From JABFRJ01 sp964389095 (GTDB lineage: Bacteria; Pseudomonadota; Alphaproteobacteria; Rhizobiales; Hyphomicrobiaceae), in NCBI GenBank assembly GCA_964389095.1, contig CAYMEB010000150.1, positions 1-11,681 of the forward strand: 11,681 nucleotides of DNA, written 5' to 3'. Position 1 is the first letter of the stretch; every line of letters starts with the position of its first letter. The position numbers and the translations under genes are program-made. The notes under the pieces are model-generated. The model was not told the origin of the DNA and searched no databases. It worked only from the letters and a program-made list of their open reading frames with translations. Positions 1-6,305 of this stretch are shown piece after piece.

Positions 1-392
1 CGCTGTCCGGCGGACAGCGGCAACGCGTGGGCATCGCGCGCGCGCTCGAGCAAGACCCCGATCTGCTGCTCGTCGACGAGCCGACCGCAAGTCTCGATCC
101 CAAGACGTCGCGGCAGATCATGCGATTGATCACCGAGATCTGCGCCGAGCGCGGACTGCCGGCCGTCATCAACATCCATGACGTCGCGCTCGCCCAGGCG
201 TTCGTGAAGCGCATCATCGGACTGAGGGCCGGAGAGGTGGTTTACGATGGTCCACCGTCGGGCCTCGACGAGGGCGCCCTCGTCCGCATCTACGGCGAGG
301 AGGATTGGACGGCCCTGACGAAACAGCGTGAGGATGACGAGGCGGAGGAAGCCCGAGCGGCGAGCGAGCGGCGGCTGGAGGCGGGAACATGA
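1..392 (+). CDS. phnC: Phosphonate-type ABC transporter ATPase PhnC, 3' part
   Basis: ATP-hydrolysing subunit of a phosphonate/organophosphorus importer at the inner face of the cytoplasmic membrane. The 5' end lies outside the window; the reading frame enters at base 3. What is visible starts inside the ABC signature (LSGGQRQRV), followed by Walker B with the catalytic Glu (LLLVDEP), the D-loop (SLDP) and the H-loop His (INIHDVALA). The tail with RIIGLRAGEVVYDGPP and a following acidic LVRIYGEEDW is typical of PhnC rather than of other ABC ATPases (family knowledge). An acidic, charged extension of about 30 residues closes the protein. The stop codon overlaps the next start (ATGA), so translation is probably coupled to the permease. 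Walker A and the start cannot be seen. The GTG at 27 is internal and is not a start. Assignment to PhnC is firm; the actual substrate is unknown. Confidence 0.92.
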   Translation, partial: LSGGQRQRVGIARALEQDPDLLLVDEPTASLDPKTSRQIMRLITEICAERGLPAVINIHDVALAQAFVKRIIGLRAGEVVYDGPPSGLDEGALVRIYGEEDWTALTKQREDDEAEEARAASERRLEAGT

Positions 393-1195
393 TGGACGCC
401 GTTGTCGGTCGCACGACGTGGCGCCGGCCGCCCTTTATCGCGAGCGCCGAGTTGCGCTGGTCGCTCAGGGTCGGAGCGGTCGTCTATCTCGTGCTTGCCC
501 TGTCTTCGCTGCAAGTGAACTGGGCGCGCGTCTCCGAAGGCCTCGTCCGAGGCTGGCGCTTCGTTGAAGGCTTCCTGCAGCCCAACTTCACCTCGCGCTG
601 GGAGGACATCGCGATCGGCATGCAGGAGAGCCTGTCGATGACGGTGTGCGCCACGGTCGTCGGCATCGCGGTATCGATCCCGATCGGCATCGGCGCGGCA
701 CGCAACATCGCGCCGCTCGCCGTCTATTATGTCTGCCGTGCGATCATCGCGGTCTCGCGCTCGTTCCAGGAGATCATCATCGCGGTGTTTTTCGTCGCCA
801 TGTTCGGCTTCGGCACCTTCGCGGGCTTCCTCACCATCTCGTTCGCCACCATCGGATTCATGGCCAAGTTGCTGGCCGAGGACATCGAGGACATCGACGA
901 GGCGCAGAGCGAGGCGATGCGGGCCACCGGCGCGTCCTGGTGGCAGGTTCTCAATTACGGCATCCAGCCGCAGGTCATGCCACGCCTGATCGGCCTGTCC
1001 ATGTACCGCGTCGACATCAATTTCCGCGAATCCGCGGTCGTCGGTATTGTCGGCGCAGGCGGGATCGGCGCGACGCTCAACACCGCGATAAGCCGCTACG
1101 AGTACGACACCGCCGCAGCCATCCTGATCACCATCATCGCCGTGGTTTTCACGTTGGAATACGCCTCGAGCCACGTTCGCAAGTGGGTGCAGTGA
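389..1195 (+). CDS. phnE: Phosphonate-type ABC transporter permease PhnE (first copy)
   Basis: Membrane subunit, 268 residues, of the phosphonate-type importer. Hydrophobic segments are visible around residues 28-42, 82-104, 113-140, 142-160 and 240-258. The cytoplasmic EAA-type coupling loop that contacts the ATPase is at about 171-198 (EAQSEAMRATGASWWQ). The conserved PhnE block FRESAVVGIVGAGGIG lies at 212-227. The start ATG at 389 overlaps the phnC stop by four bases, so it should be translated by coupling; a second ATG follows immediately at 392. The next permease starts on the last base of this gene's stop codon. Two PhnE-like permeases in a row are common in alphaproteobacteria, where they probably form a heterodimeric channel (inference). 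Substrate specificity cannot be read from the sequence. Confidence 0.93.
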   Translation: MMDAVVGRTTWRRPPFIASAELRWSLRVGAVVYLVLALSSLQVNWARVSEGLVRGWRFVEGFLQPNFTSRWEDIAIGMQESLSMTVCATVVGIAVSIPIGIGAARNIAPLAVYYVCRAIIAVSRSFQEIIIAVFFVAMFGFGTFAGFLTISFATIGFMAKLLAEDIEDIDEAQSEAMRATGASWWQVLNYGIQPQVMPRLIGLSMYRVDINFRESAVVGIVGAGGIGATLNTAISRYEYDTAAAILITIIAVVFTLEYASSHVRKWVQ

Positions 1196-2010
1196 TGGTT
1201 GTCAGGCAGGCAGCGGACGGGCCGGAATGGCGGCGGCGGACGACACGGGCGGAACTGGCGGGCTGGGCCGGCTGGCTCGCCCTGGTCGTCCTGTTCGTTT
1301 TCTGCTGGAGGGTAATGACGCACGATACGATCTGGGCCTTCGTCACCTCTGCGCCGAGCCAGGGCCACGACATCGCGTCGCGCATGTTCCCGCCGCGCTG
1401 GTCCTATGTCGAAAAGCTCCTCTGGCCACTGTGGGAGACACTTAACATTGCAACGCTCGGCACCCTGCTCGCGGTTGTCCTGGGAACCCCGCTGGCGTTC
1501 CTCGCCGCGCGCAACACGACGCCGTCCGTCGCGATCGTCCGGCCGCTGGCCATGTTCGTGATCGTGTCCTCGCGCTCTATCAACGGCCTGATCTGGGGGC
1601 TGCTCCTGGTCTCGATCATCGGACCGGGCGTGCTCGCCGGCATTCTGGCTATCGCCCTGCGCTCGCTCGGCTTCATCGGCAAGCTCTTGTACGAGGCGAT
1701 CGAGGAGATCGACCTGTCGCAGGTCGAGGCGGTCGAGGCGACGGGCGGATCGCGCGCACAGGTGATCGACTATGCGATCGTGCCGCAGATCCTGCCGGCC
1801 TTCGCCGGTATCTCGGTCTATCGTTGGGACATCAACATCCGCGAGAGCGCGATCCTCGGTCTGGTCGGTGCCGGCGGCATCGGCCTTCAGCTGGAATCGT
1901 CGCTCTCGACGCTCGCATGGCCGCAGGTCACGCTGATCCTGCTGATGATCCTGTCCCTGGTCGTGGCGTCCGAGTGGGTGTCCGCCAAGGTGCGTCACGC
2001 CATCATCTGA
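1195..2010 (+). CDS. phnE: Phosphonate-type ABC transporter permease PhnE (second copy)
   Basis: Second membrane subunit of the same importer, 271 residues from the ATG at 1195, which overlaps the preceding stop as TGATG. A GTG one codon upstream is a less likely start; the open frame further upstream is only a shadow of the first permease. The long N-terminal hydrophobic segment is at about 21-40, with further segments at 82-105, 116-140, 143-160 and 243-260. The EAA-like loop is at about 168-200 (SQVEAVEATGGSRAQV) and the PhnE block IRESAILGLVGAGGIG is at 215-230. The two permeases share this block but are otherwise clearly diverged, so they are old paralogues rather than a recent duplication. 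This is the last gene of the phn operon visible here. It ends 13 bp from the convergent lipoprotein gene, and no clear intrinsic terminator was seen between them. Confidence 0.93.
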   Translation: MVVRQAADGPEWRRRTTRAELAGWAGWLALVVLFVFCWRVMTHDTIWAFVTSAPSQGHDIASRMFPPRWSYVEKLLWPLWETLNIATLGTLLAVVLGTPLAFLAARNTTPSVAIVRPLAMFVIVSSRSINGLIWGLLLVSIIGPGVLAGILAIALRSLGFIGKLLYEAIEEIDLSQVEAVEATGGSRAQVIDYAIVPQILPAFAGISVYRWDINIRESAILGLVGAGGIGLQLESSLSTLAWPQVTLILLMILSLVVASEWVSAKVRHAII

Positions 2011-2023
2011 CGCGCTTCCAGCA

Positions 2024-2469
2024 TCAACGGTGGCGCGCTTCGTGGGCCGAAATCGCCATCGCCACGATGGTATCCGCGTCGGCCTCGCTCAACGCCGCGC
2101 GCCGCAGGACGGATGTTCCCGCATCGATCTGACGCGGCGTCGCCGGGCGGGTCACAGGCTGCTCGACCGGGCGCTCGGTGGTGTTTTTCCCGCGCCCGTA
2201 GTTCGGACTCCACGGCTGGCTCGGATCGTCTTCCTCGGGACGGGTCCGGCGGCCGGGCACCTGGGCCGGCTGGCCGTCGTCCTCGATTCGGGCTTCGGCC
2301 CCGGCATGGCGGCGGGATGCGCCTGCACCTGCATCGGTGGGCCGGAAACGTAGCTCGGCTCCTTGTTGCTCGCACACGCGGAGGCGAACACGCTGAGCGC
2401 GATCACGCCGAACCGCGCGGTTCGACGGAGTTTGATGTTCAGCAGGGAACCTGCCGGAGACGCGGACAT
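2024..2469 (-). pseudogene. Small secreted lipoprotein gene with apparent one-base frameshift
   Basis: The ATG at 2469 opens a frame with a typical lipoprotein signal: basic KLRRTAR, a hydrophobic core GVIALSVFAS, and a lipobox ending at Cys32 (ASAC). The frame reads sensibly to about MPGPKPE, then turns into Arg/Ser/Thr-rich sequence and ends at 2152. Another minus frame, one base back, becomes protein-like at just that place: it continues with IEDDGQPAQVPG, DPSQPWSPNYGRG and an acidic helix ADTIVAMAISAHEARH, ending at 2024. One extra base in the C run at 2299-2302 would join both into a protein of about 148 residues. So either the gene is broken, or the sequence has a one-base error, or the shift is programmed; I cannot tell which. 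The signal reads as outer-membrane lipoprotein; function unknown. GTG 2484 is an alternative start. It lies 68 bp downstream of ispG on the same strand. Confidence 0.55.
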
Positions 2470-2513
2470 GACACTCACTCTCACAGACGCAACAGATACG
2501 ACTGGCGAGAGTG

Positions 2514-2528
2514 AACCACGATGTGGTT
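2514..2528 (-). other. Small hairpin just after ispG
   Basis: A perfect inverted repeat, AACCAC-GAT-GTGGTT on the plus strand, lies 10 bases past the ispG stop. On the ispG transcript it would fold as a 6-bp stem with a 3-base loop, followed by CACTCTCGCC. There is no U run, so it is at best a weak terminator or a 3'-end stabilising hairpin between ispG and the lipoprotein gene. Confidence 0.3.
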
Positions 2529-2537
2529 AGCGCACCC

Positions 2538-3794
2538 TTAACCGGTGTGCCGCGAAGACGCGTTTCCGAAACGCTGCTCGATGTAGCGCTCGACGATGTC
2601 CTTGAACTCCTCGGCGATCCGCGGACCGCGCAGGGTCATGGCCTTCTTCCCGTCGATGAAGACCGGTGCGGCGGGCTGCTCGCCGGTGCCCGGCAGCGAG
2701 ATGCCGATGTCGGCATGCTTGCTCTCGCCCGGGCCGTTCACGATACAACCCATGACGGCGAGGTTCAGCCCCTCGACTCCGGGGAACTTCTCGCGCCACT
2801 GCGGCATTCTCTCGCGGATCATGTCCTGCACGTCGCGTGCGAGTTCCTGGAACACGGTGGAGGTCGTGCGGCCGCATCCCGGGCAAGCCGCCACGATCGG
2901 CATGAACGTCCGCAGTCCCATCGTCTGCAGCAGTTCCTGTGCCGCGCGAACTTCGAGCGTGCGGTCGCCGCCCGGTTCGGGCGTCAGCGAATAGCGGATG
3001 GTGTCGCCGATGCCGGCCTGGAGCAGGATTCCCATTGCGGCGGAGGACGCGACGATGCCTTTGGAACCCATGCCGGCTTCGGTCAGTCCCAGATGGAGCG
3101 CGAACTTGCAGCGCTCCGCCAGCAGCCGGTAGACCGACACAAGGTCCTGAACCGTGGAGACCTTGGCGGAGATGACGATGCGGTCGCTGCCGAGACCGAG
3201 TTCGCCGGCACGCGCCGCCGAGAGCAGCGCCGACTGGACGATGGCCTCGTGCATGACCGAGCGCGCGGGCAATGGCGCGGGGAGGCGGGCGTTCTCGTCC
3301 ATCAGCCGGGTCAGCAGGTCCTGATCGAGCGAGCCCCAGTTGACGCCGATTCGAACCGGCTTCGCGTGGCGCAGCGCCAGTTCGACGATCGCGGAGAACT
3401 GCCGGTCCTTTTTGTCCTTGAAGCCGACATTGCCGGGATTGATCCGGTACTTGTCGAGCGCTTCGGCGCAGGCTGGATGCTCGGTGAGCAGGGTGTGCCC
3501 GTTGTAGTGGAAGTCACCGACGATCGGCACCATGACGCCGATCTTGCGCAGGCGATCGCGGATGTGGGGCACCGCGGCGGCGGCCTCTTCCCGGTCGACT
3601 GTGATCCGCACGATCTCCGAGCCCGCGCGGGCAAGCGCGGCGACCTGAGCCACCGTGCCTGCCACGTCGGCGGTATCCGTGTTGGTCATCGATTGAACCA
3701 CGATCGGCGCACCGCCGCCGATCGCCACGGTACCGACCTGTACGCGCTGCGTCGCGTGCCTCGGCTCCAGCTCCAGTTTTCGCATCTGTGCCAT
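2538..3794 (-). CDS. ispG: 4-hydroxy-3-methylbut-2-en-1-yl diphosphate synthase (IspG/GcpE)
   Basis: Cytosolic iron-sulfur enzyme of the non-mevalonate (MEP) pathway. It converts methylerythritol 2,4-cyclodiphosphate to HMBPP, the precursor for IPP and DMAPP. The protein has 418 residues, longer than the roughly 370 of E. coli but normal for alphaproteobacteria. The TIM-barrel N-terminus carries VQSMTNTDTADV (33-44) and VRITVDREEAAA (62-73). The 4Fe-4S site is visible in the C-terminal domain: Cys304 and Cys307 (CPGC), Cys350 (MGCIVNGPGE), with Glu357 as the likely fourth ligand. All family residues I know are intact, so it should be functional. ATG 3794 gives the usual N-terminus; ATG 3785 is an alternative. 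It starts 34 bp after znuB on the same strand, so it is probably cotranscribed with the zinc genes. A short gap upstream with AGGA about 11 bases before the start could also hold its own ribosome site. Confidence 0.97.
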   Translation of the reverse strand: MAQMRKLELEPRHATQRVQVGTVAIGGGAPIVVQSMTNTDTADVAGTVAQVAALARAGSEIVRITVDREEAAAAVPHIRDRLRKIGVMVPIVGDFHYNGHTLLTEHPACAEALDKYRINPGNVGFKDKKDRQFSAIVELALRHAKPVRIGVNWGSLDQDLLTRLMDENARLPAPLPARSVMHEAIVQSALLSAARAGELGLGSDRIVISAKVSTVQDLVSVYRLLAERCKFALHLGLTEAGMGSKGIVASSAAMGILLQAGIGDTIRYSLTPEPGGDRTLEVRAAQELLQTMGLRTFMPIVAACPGCGRTTSTVFQELARDVQDMIRERMPQWREKFPGVEGLNLAVMGCIVNGPGESKHADIGISLPGTGEQPAAPVFIDGKKAMTLRGPRIAEEFKDIVERYIEQRFGNASSRHTG

Positions 3795-3828
3795 CTGGGT
3801 CGTTGTCCTGTCTGCGCGGTCTGTGGCC

Positions 3829-4626
3829 TCAGTCGCGCCCGTTCGACATCAGCGGAACCATTGCAATCGCGAACATCGTGGTCATGACGAGCACGATCGA
3901 CGCGCCGGCCGGTGCGTCGATCGTCACCGAGACGACCAGGCCCAGGCCGACCGACATTGCCGCGATGATCACCGACAGGAAGGCCATCTGCTCCGGTTTT
4001 TCCGCGAATGGCCGCGCGGCGGCTGCGGGCATGATGAGGAAGGCGATCGTCAGAAGTGCGCCGACGACCTTGAGTGCGATGGCGACCACCACGGCCAGCA
4101 CCAGCATGAAGATCAGGCGCGTCCGCTCCACCGACACGCCCTCGGCCGCGGCAAGATCTTCGTGCACGCTGAGCGAAAGCAGCGGTCGCCAGATCGAGAT
4201 GAGCGCGATGAGCGCCGCGGAGCCTCCCAGGAAGATCCAGGCGAGGTCCCGCCCCGTGACGGCGAAGATCTCTCCGAACAGGATCGACATGAGGTCGATG
4301 CCCGGCCCGCGCACCAGGCTCGCCATCACCACGCCGACGGCGAGCGTCGCATGAGCGAGAAGACCGAGGATGGAGTCCGTCGGCACCACGCTCTGCCGGC
4401 TCAGACCGAGCAGAAGCAGCGCGAGCGCGACCGCAACCACGATCACCGTCGTCGTCACGTCGAGCGACATCATCAGCGCCAGGGAGACACCGATCAGTCC
4501 TCCTTGCGAGACGGTCTCCCCGAAATAGGCCATGCGCCGCCAGACCACGAAGCAGCCCAGCGGGGAGGAGACGACGGCCAGACCCAATCCGGCGGCCAGC
4601 GCCTTGAGGAAGAATGGGTCCATCAT
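3829..4626 (-). CDS. znuB: Zinc ABC transporter permease ZnuB
   Basis: Membrane channel of the high-affinity zinc importer, 265 residues, almost entirely hydrophobic, with about eight predicted membrane segments. The family-typical N-terminal stretch is seen: SSPLGCFVVWRRMAYFGETVSQGGLIGVSL, with the conserved region around residues 20-49. It is followed by DSILGLLAHATLA and the FGEIFAVT segment characteristic of manganese/zinc/iron-type (ABC-3 family) permeases. The start ATG 4626 overlaps the znuC stop by four bases (ATGATG), so it is translated by coupling. Zinc rather than manganese or iron specificity is inferred from the neighbouring zur and from the His-rich ZnuC; the sequence of the permease alone would not decide it. 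The periplasmic binding protein ZnuA is not encoded in this window and must lie elsewhere. Confidence 0.94.
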   Translation of the reverse strand: MMDPFFLKALAAGLGLAVVSSPLGCFVVWRRMAYFGETVSQGGLIGVSLALMMSLDVTTTVIVVAVALALLLLGLSRQSVVPTDSILGLLAHATLAVGVVMASLVRGPGIDLMSILFGEIFAVTGRDLAWIFLGGSAALIALISIWRPLLSLSVHEDLAAAEGVSVERTRLIFMLVLAVVVAIALKVVGALLTIAFLIMPAAAARPFAEKPEQMAFLSVIIAAMSVGLGLVVSVTIDAPAGASIVLVMTTMFAIAMVPLMSNGRD

Positions 4627-5468
4627 CGCGGATCTCGCGGAGAATCGGCAGGCTTGGGGGCGCCCGAAAGGTCGTGGCCGTGGTCGTGCGAGTGTTGGTA
4701 GACGGCCAGGGATCTCACGGCCTGCGGCCCGAACAGGCGGACATACTCTGGATGCTGGGCCACCGATTGCGGCACGCCGGAGCAGCAGATGTGACGGTTC
4801 AGGCAGATCACGCGGTCGCTCGAAGCCATGACCACGTGCAGATCGTGGCTGACGAGAAGGATTCCGATCCCACGGTCCGACCGCAGCCGCGCGATCATCG
4901 CATAGAGCTCCGCCTCGCCCTGGTAGTCGACGCCGCGCACCGGCTCGTCGAGAACCACCAGGTTGGGCTCTCCTTGCAGCGCGCGCGCCATCAGCACGCG
5001 CTGAAGCTCGCCGCCCGAGAGGTCGGAGAATTGATGGCCGGACAGATGCTCCGCCCCGACTTCCGCCAGGGCACGTGCGCGGGCCTCCTCCGATGCATTG
5101 CGGCCCAGAGACAGGAAGCGCGCAACCGTGAGCGGGATCGCGCGATCGACGTCGAAGCGCTGCGGCACATAGCCGATCGTGAGGTCGGCGCGCCGGGTCA
5201 GCCTGCCCGCGTTCGGCTGGAGCAGCCCCAGCAAGAGCTTCACGAGGGTCGTCTTGCCCGCGCCGTTGGGGCCGATCAGCGTGACGATCTCTCCCTGCCG
5301 AAGATCGATATCCACATGATGCAGCAGAGTTCGTCCGCTGCGGGTGATCGTCAGCCCTCGCGCGCTGATCAGTGCCGTGGCGTCCGGCGGGCCCGCGTCG
5401 GGGTGGTCGTGATGATGATGGTCATGATCATGTTCATGATCATGCGGATGGGGATGAGGCTCAGCCAT
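4623..5468 (-). CDS. znuC: Zinc ABC transporter ATPase ZnuC, His-rich at both ends
   Basis: ATPase of the zinc importer, 281 residues. The ABC domain is complete: Walker A GPNGAGKT (66-73), Q-loop Gln103 in GYVPQRF, signature LSGGE (150-154), Walker B VVLDEP (171-176) and switch His208 (SHD). The block NRHICCSG (225-231) is a ZnuC hallmark. An extra N-terminal arm holds 11 His between residues 5 and 22 alternating with Asp, Glu and Pro, and the C-terminus has another cluster, HSHDHGH (259-265). Such tracts probably bind zinc in the cytoplasm, either to buffer it or to sense it for feedback on transport (inference). The start ATG 5468 has a good ribosome site, GGGGAAGGG, five bases upstream. 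It follows zur by 48 bp and overlaps znuB by four bases. Confidence 0.95.
   Translation of the reverse strand: MAEPHPHPHDHEHDHDHHHHDHPDAGPPDATALISARGLTITRSGRTLLHHVDIDLRQGEIVTLIGPNGAGKTTLVKLLLGLLQPNAGRLTRRADLTIGYVPQRFDVDRAIPLTVARFLSLGRNASEEARARALAEVGAEHLSGHQFSDLSGGELQRVLMARALQGEPNLVVLDEPVRGVDYQGEAELYAMIARLRSDRGIGILLVSHDLHVVMASSDRVICLNRHICCSGVPQSVAQHPEYVRLFGPQAVRSLAVYQHSHDHGHDLSGAPKPADSPRDPR
5423..5444. repeat. Duplicated palindrome within the ZnuC His tract
   Basis: The perfect 10-base palindrome CATGATCATG occurs twice, at 5423-5432 and 5435-5444, separated by TT, next to a GATGATGATG run at 5411-5420. It encodes part of the alternating His/Asp/Glu arm of ZnuC. The repeat follows from His (CAT/CAC) and Asp (GAT/GAC) codons, but it makes the tract prone to replication slippage, so its length may vary between strains. 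Confidence 0.7.
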
Positions 5469-5516
5469 GGCGACCCTTCCCCGGCCGCCAGGGCGGCGTC
5501 GCGGCCAGCGGATCGG

Positions 5517-6062
5517 TCATACCTGCGTCCCTTGGGGTGCGCTGCGGCGGCAGGCAGCACAGACGCCGGCGATCTCGATCATCGTGATGCGAGGGGTGAA
5601 TCCCGCCCGGGCGACGGTCGCGTTCACGGCGTCCCGGATGGCACCCGATTCCAGTTCGTTCACGACGCGGCAACGGTCGCAGACCAGGGCCATCGGACGC
5701 CCGGAATCGCCGTGGTCGGTATGGCACGCGAAAAAAGCGTTCCTGCTTTCCAGGCGGTGCACGACGCCCGCCTCGAGCAGGGCATCCAGCGCGCGGTACA
5801 CCGAAATCGGCGCGAGCCGCTCGCCGGTCTTGCGCGCCAACCGGTCCAGAAGATCGTAGGCCCCGACGGCGTCGTGCGATCCGGCGATCTCCTCGAACAC
5901 CTGGCGGCGCAGGGGGGTCAGTCGTAAGTTTTTGTCTTGGAAAGATTTTTCGGCGCGAGCGAGCGCCGACACCAAGCACACGCCGTGATCGTGGCCCGGT
6001 CGGCTGGAATGTTCGGCGTGCCCCGGGCCGGCGGGGTCGCTAGGTCGTGATTGTCTGTTCAT
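5517..6062 (-). CDS. zur: Zinc uptake regulator Zur (Fur family)
   Basis: Zinc-responsive DNA-binding repressor of zinc uptake genes, 181 residues. The winged-helix domain begins near LTPLRRQVFEEIA (48-60) and contains the recognition region APISVYRALDALLEAG (84-99), typical of Fur-family proteins. The metal sites look like Zur: the structural CxxC pairs are at Cys128/131 (VCDRC) and Cys168/171 (VCAAC), and candidate regulatory ligands are His102, Cys113, His117 and Glu137. The N-terminus is about 25 residues longer than in typical Zur and rich in Pro, Gly and His (GHAEH, GHDHG). ATG 6062 is the only ATG upstream of the conserved part; GTG at residue 28 is the fallback. There is no ribosome site before ATG 6062, but a TATAAT sits five bases away (see promoter entry). 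It heads the zur-znuC-znuB-ispG operon. Confidence 0.93.
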   Translation of the reverse strand: MNRQSRPSDPAGPGHAEHSSRPGHDHGVCLVSALARAEKSFQDKNLRLTPLRRQVFEEIAGSHDAVGAYDLLDRLARKTGERLAPISVYRALDALLEAGVVHRLESRNAFFACHTDHGDSGRPMALVCDRCRVVNELESGAIRDAVNATVARAGFTPRITMIEIAGVCAACRRSAPQGTQV

Positions 6063-6077
6063 GTTTCATTATACCAT
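6061..6077 (-). promoter_or_regulatory. Candidate Zur operator overlapping the zur start
   Basis: Read on the minus strand this is ATGGTATAATGAAACAT. It matches 14 of 17 positions of the core ATGTTATAATATAACAT, which is the enterobacterial Zur box as I remember it. The outer ATG and CAT arms are kept; the centre is imperfect. It contains the -10 element and runs into the first two bases of the zur start codon, so bound Zur would block both polymerase and the ribosome. The match was made by eye. Confidence 0.55.
6068..6073 (-). promoter_or_regulatory. -10 element TATAAT of the zur operon, leaderless layout
   Basis: A perfect TATAAT on the minus strand ends five bases before the zur ATG (6062). 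A start of transcription about seven bases downstream would fall at or next to the A of the ATG, so the mRNA would be leaderless. No Shine-Dalgarno sequence precedes the ATG, in agreement. The -35 region at 6091-6097 reads TGCAGT or CTGCAG depending on spacing, which is poor, so this is probably a promoter dependent on its extended -10 or a weak one. Confidence 0.5.
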
Positions 6078-6219
6078 CGCGTCGCGGCGAACTGCAGGGG
6101 CTTTCTGGGCTGGTGGAAGGCAGATCCTCCACAGCCGCTCGGAGCCACTCGTCATTGGGCCGCAATCTTGCCGTAGCTTGGCCGAGTTGCTGGGCGAGTG
6201 TCGCGCCTGGGCACCCCTG

Positions 6220-6250
6220 TTGCATTCCACGCACAGGGATCGGCTAGACT
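6220..6250 (+). promoter_or_regulatory. Possible promoter of the 1133-residue membrane protein gene
   Basis: TTGCAT at 6220-6225 and TAGACT at 6245-6250 (inside GGCTAGACTGG) resemble sigma-70 -35 and -10 boxes with a 19-base spacer, slightly longer than ideal. Transcription from here would give a leader of about 50 bases before ATG 6306. No Zur-box-like sequence was seen on this side of the divergent gap. Confidence 0.4.
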
Positions 6251-6305
6251 GGGCTGCAAAACACAACTGGAACGTGTGCCGCCTGCGGGCGGGGAGGTCG
6301 GTGGA

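Noticed and set aside
646..1194. In-frame extension of the second permease upstream to base 646.
   Set aside because: The extension is His/Arg-rich out-of-frame reading of the first permease; the coupled ATG at 1195 directly precedes the family-like N-terminus.
2511..3887. A 458-codon open frame on the plus strand opposite ispG.
   Set aside because: Antisense shadow of an intact, fully recognisable enzyme gene; Arg/His/Asp-rich translation without motif.
3829..4701. Long plus-strand open frames opposite znuB, considered as a separate gene.
   Set aside because: His/Arg/Asp-rich or Ser/Thr-rich antisense of a hydrophobic permease; no start site or motif.
6198..6305. GTG 6198 as start of the 1133-residue protein.
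   Set aside because: ATG 6306 has GGGGAGG at good distance, and the candidate promoter at 6220-6250 would lie inside the extended gene.
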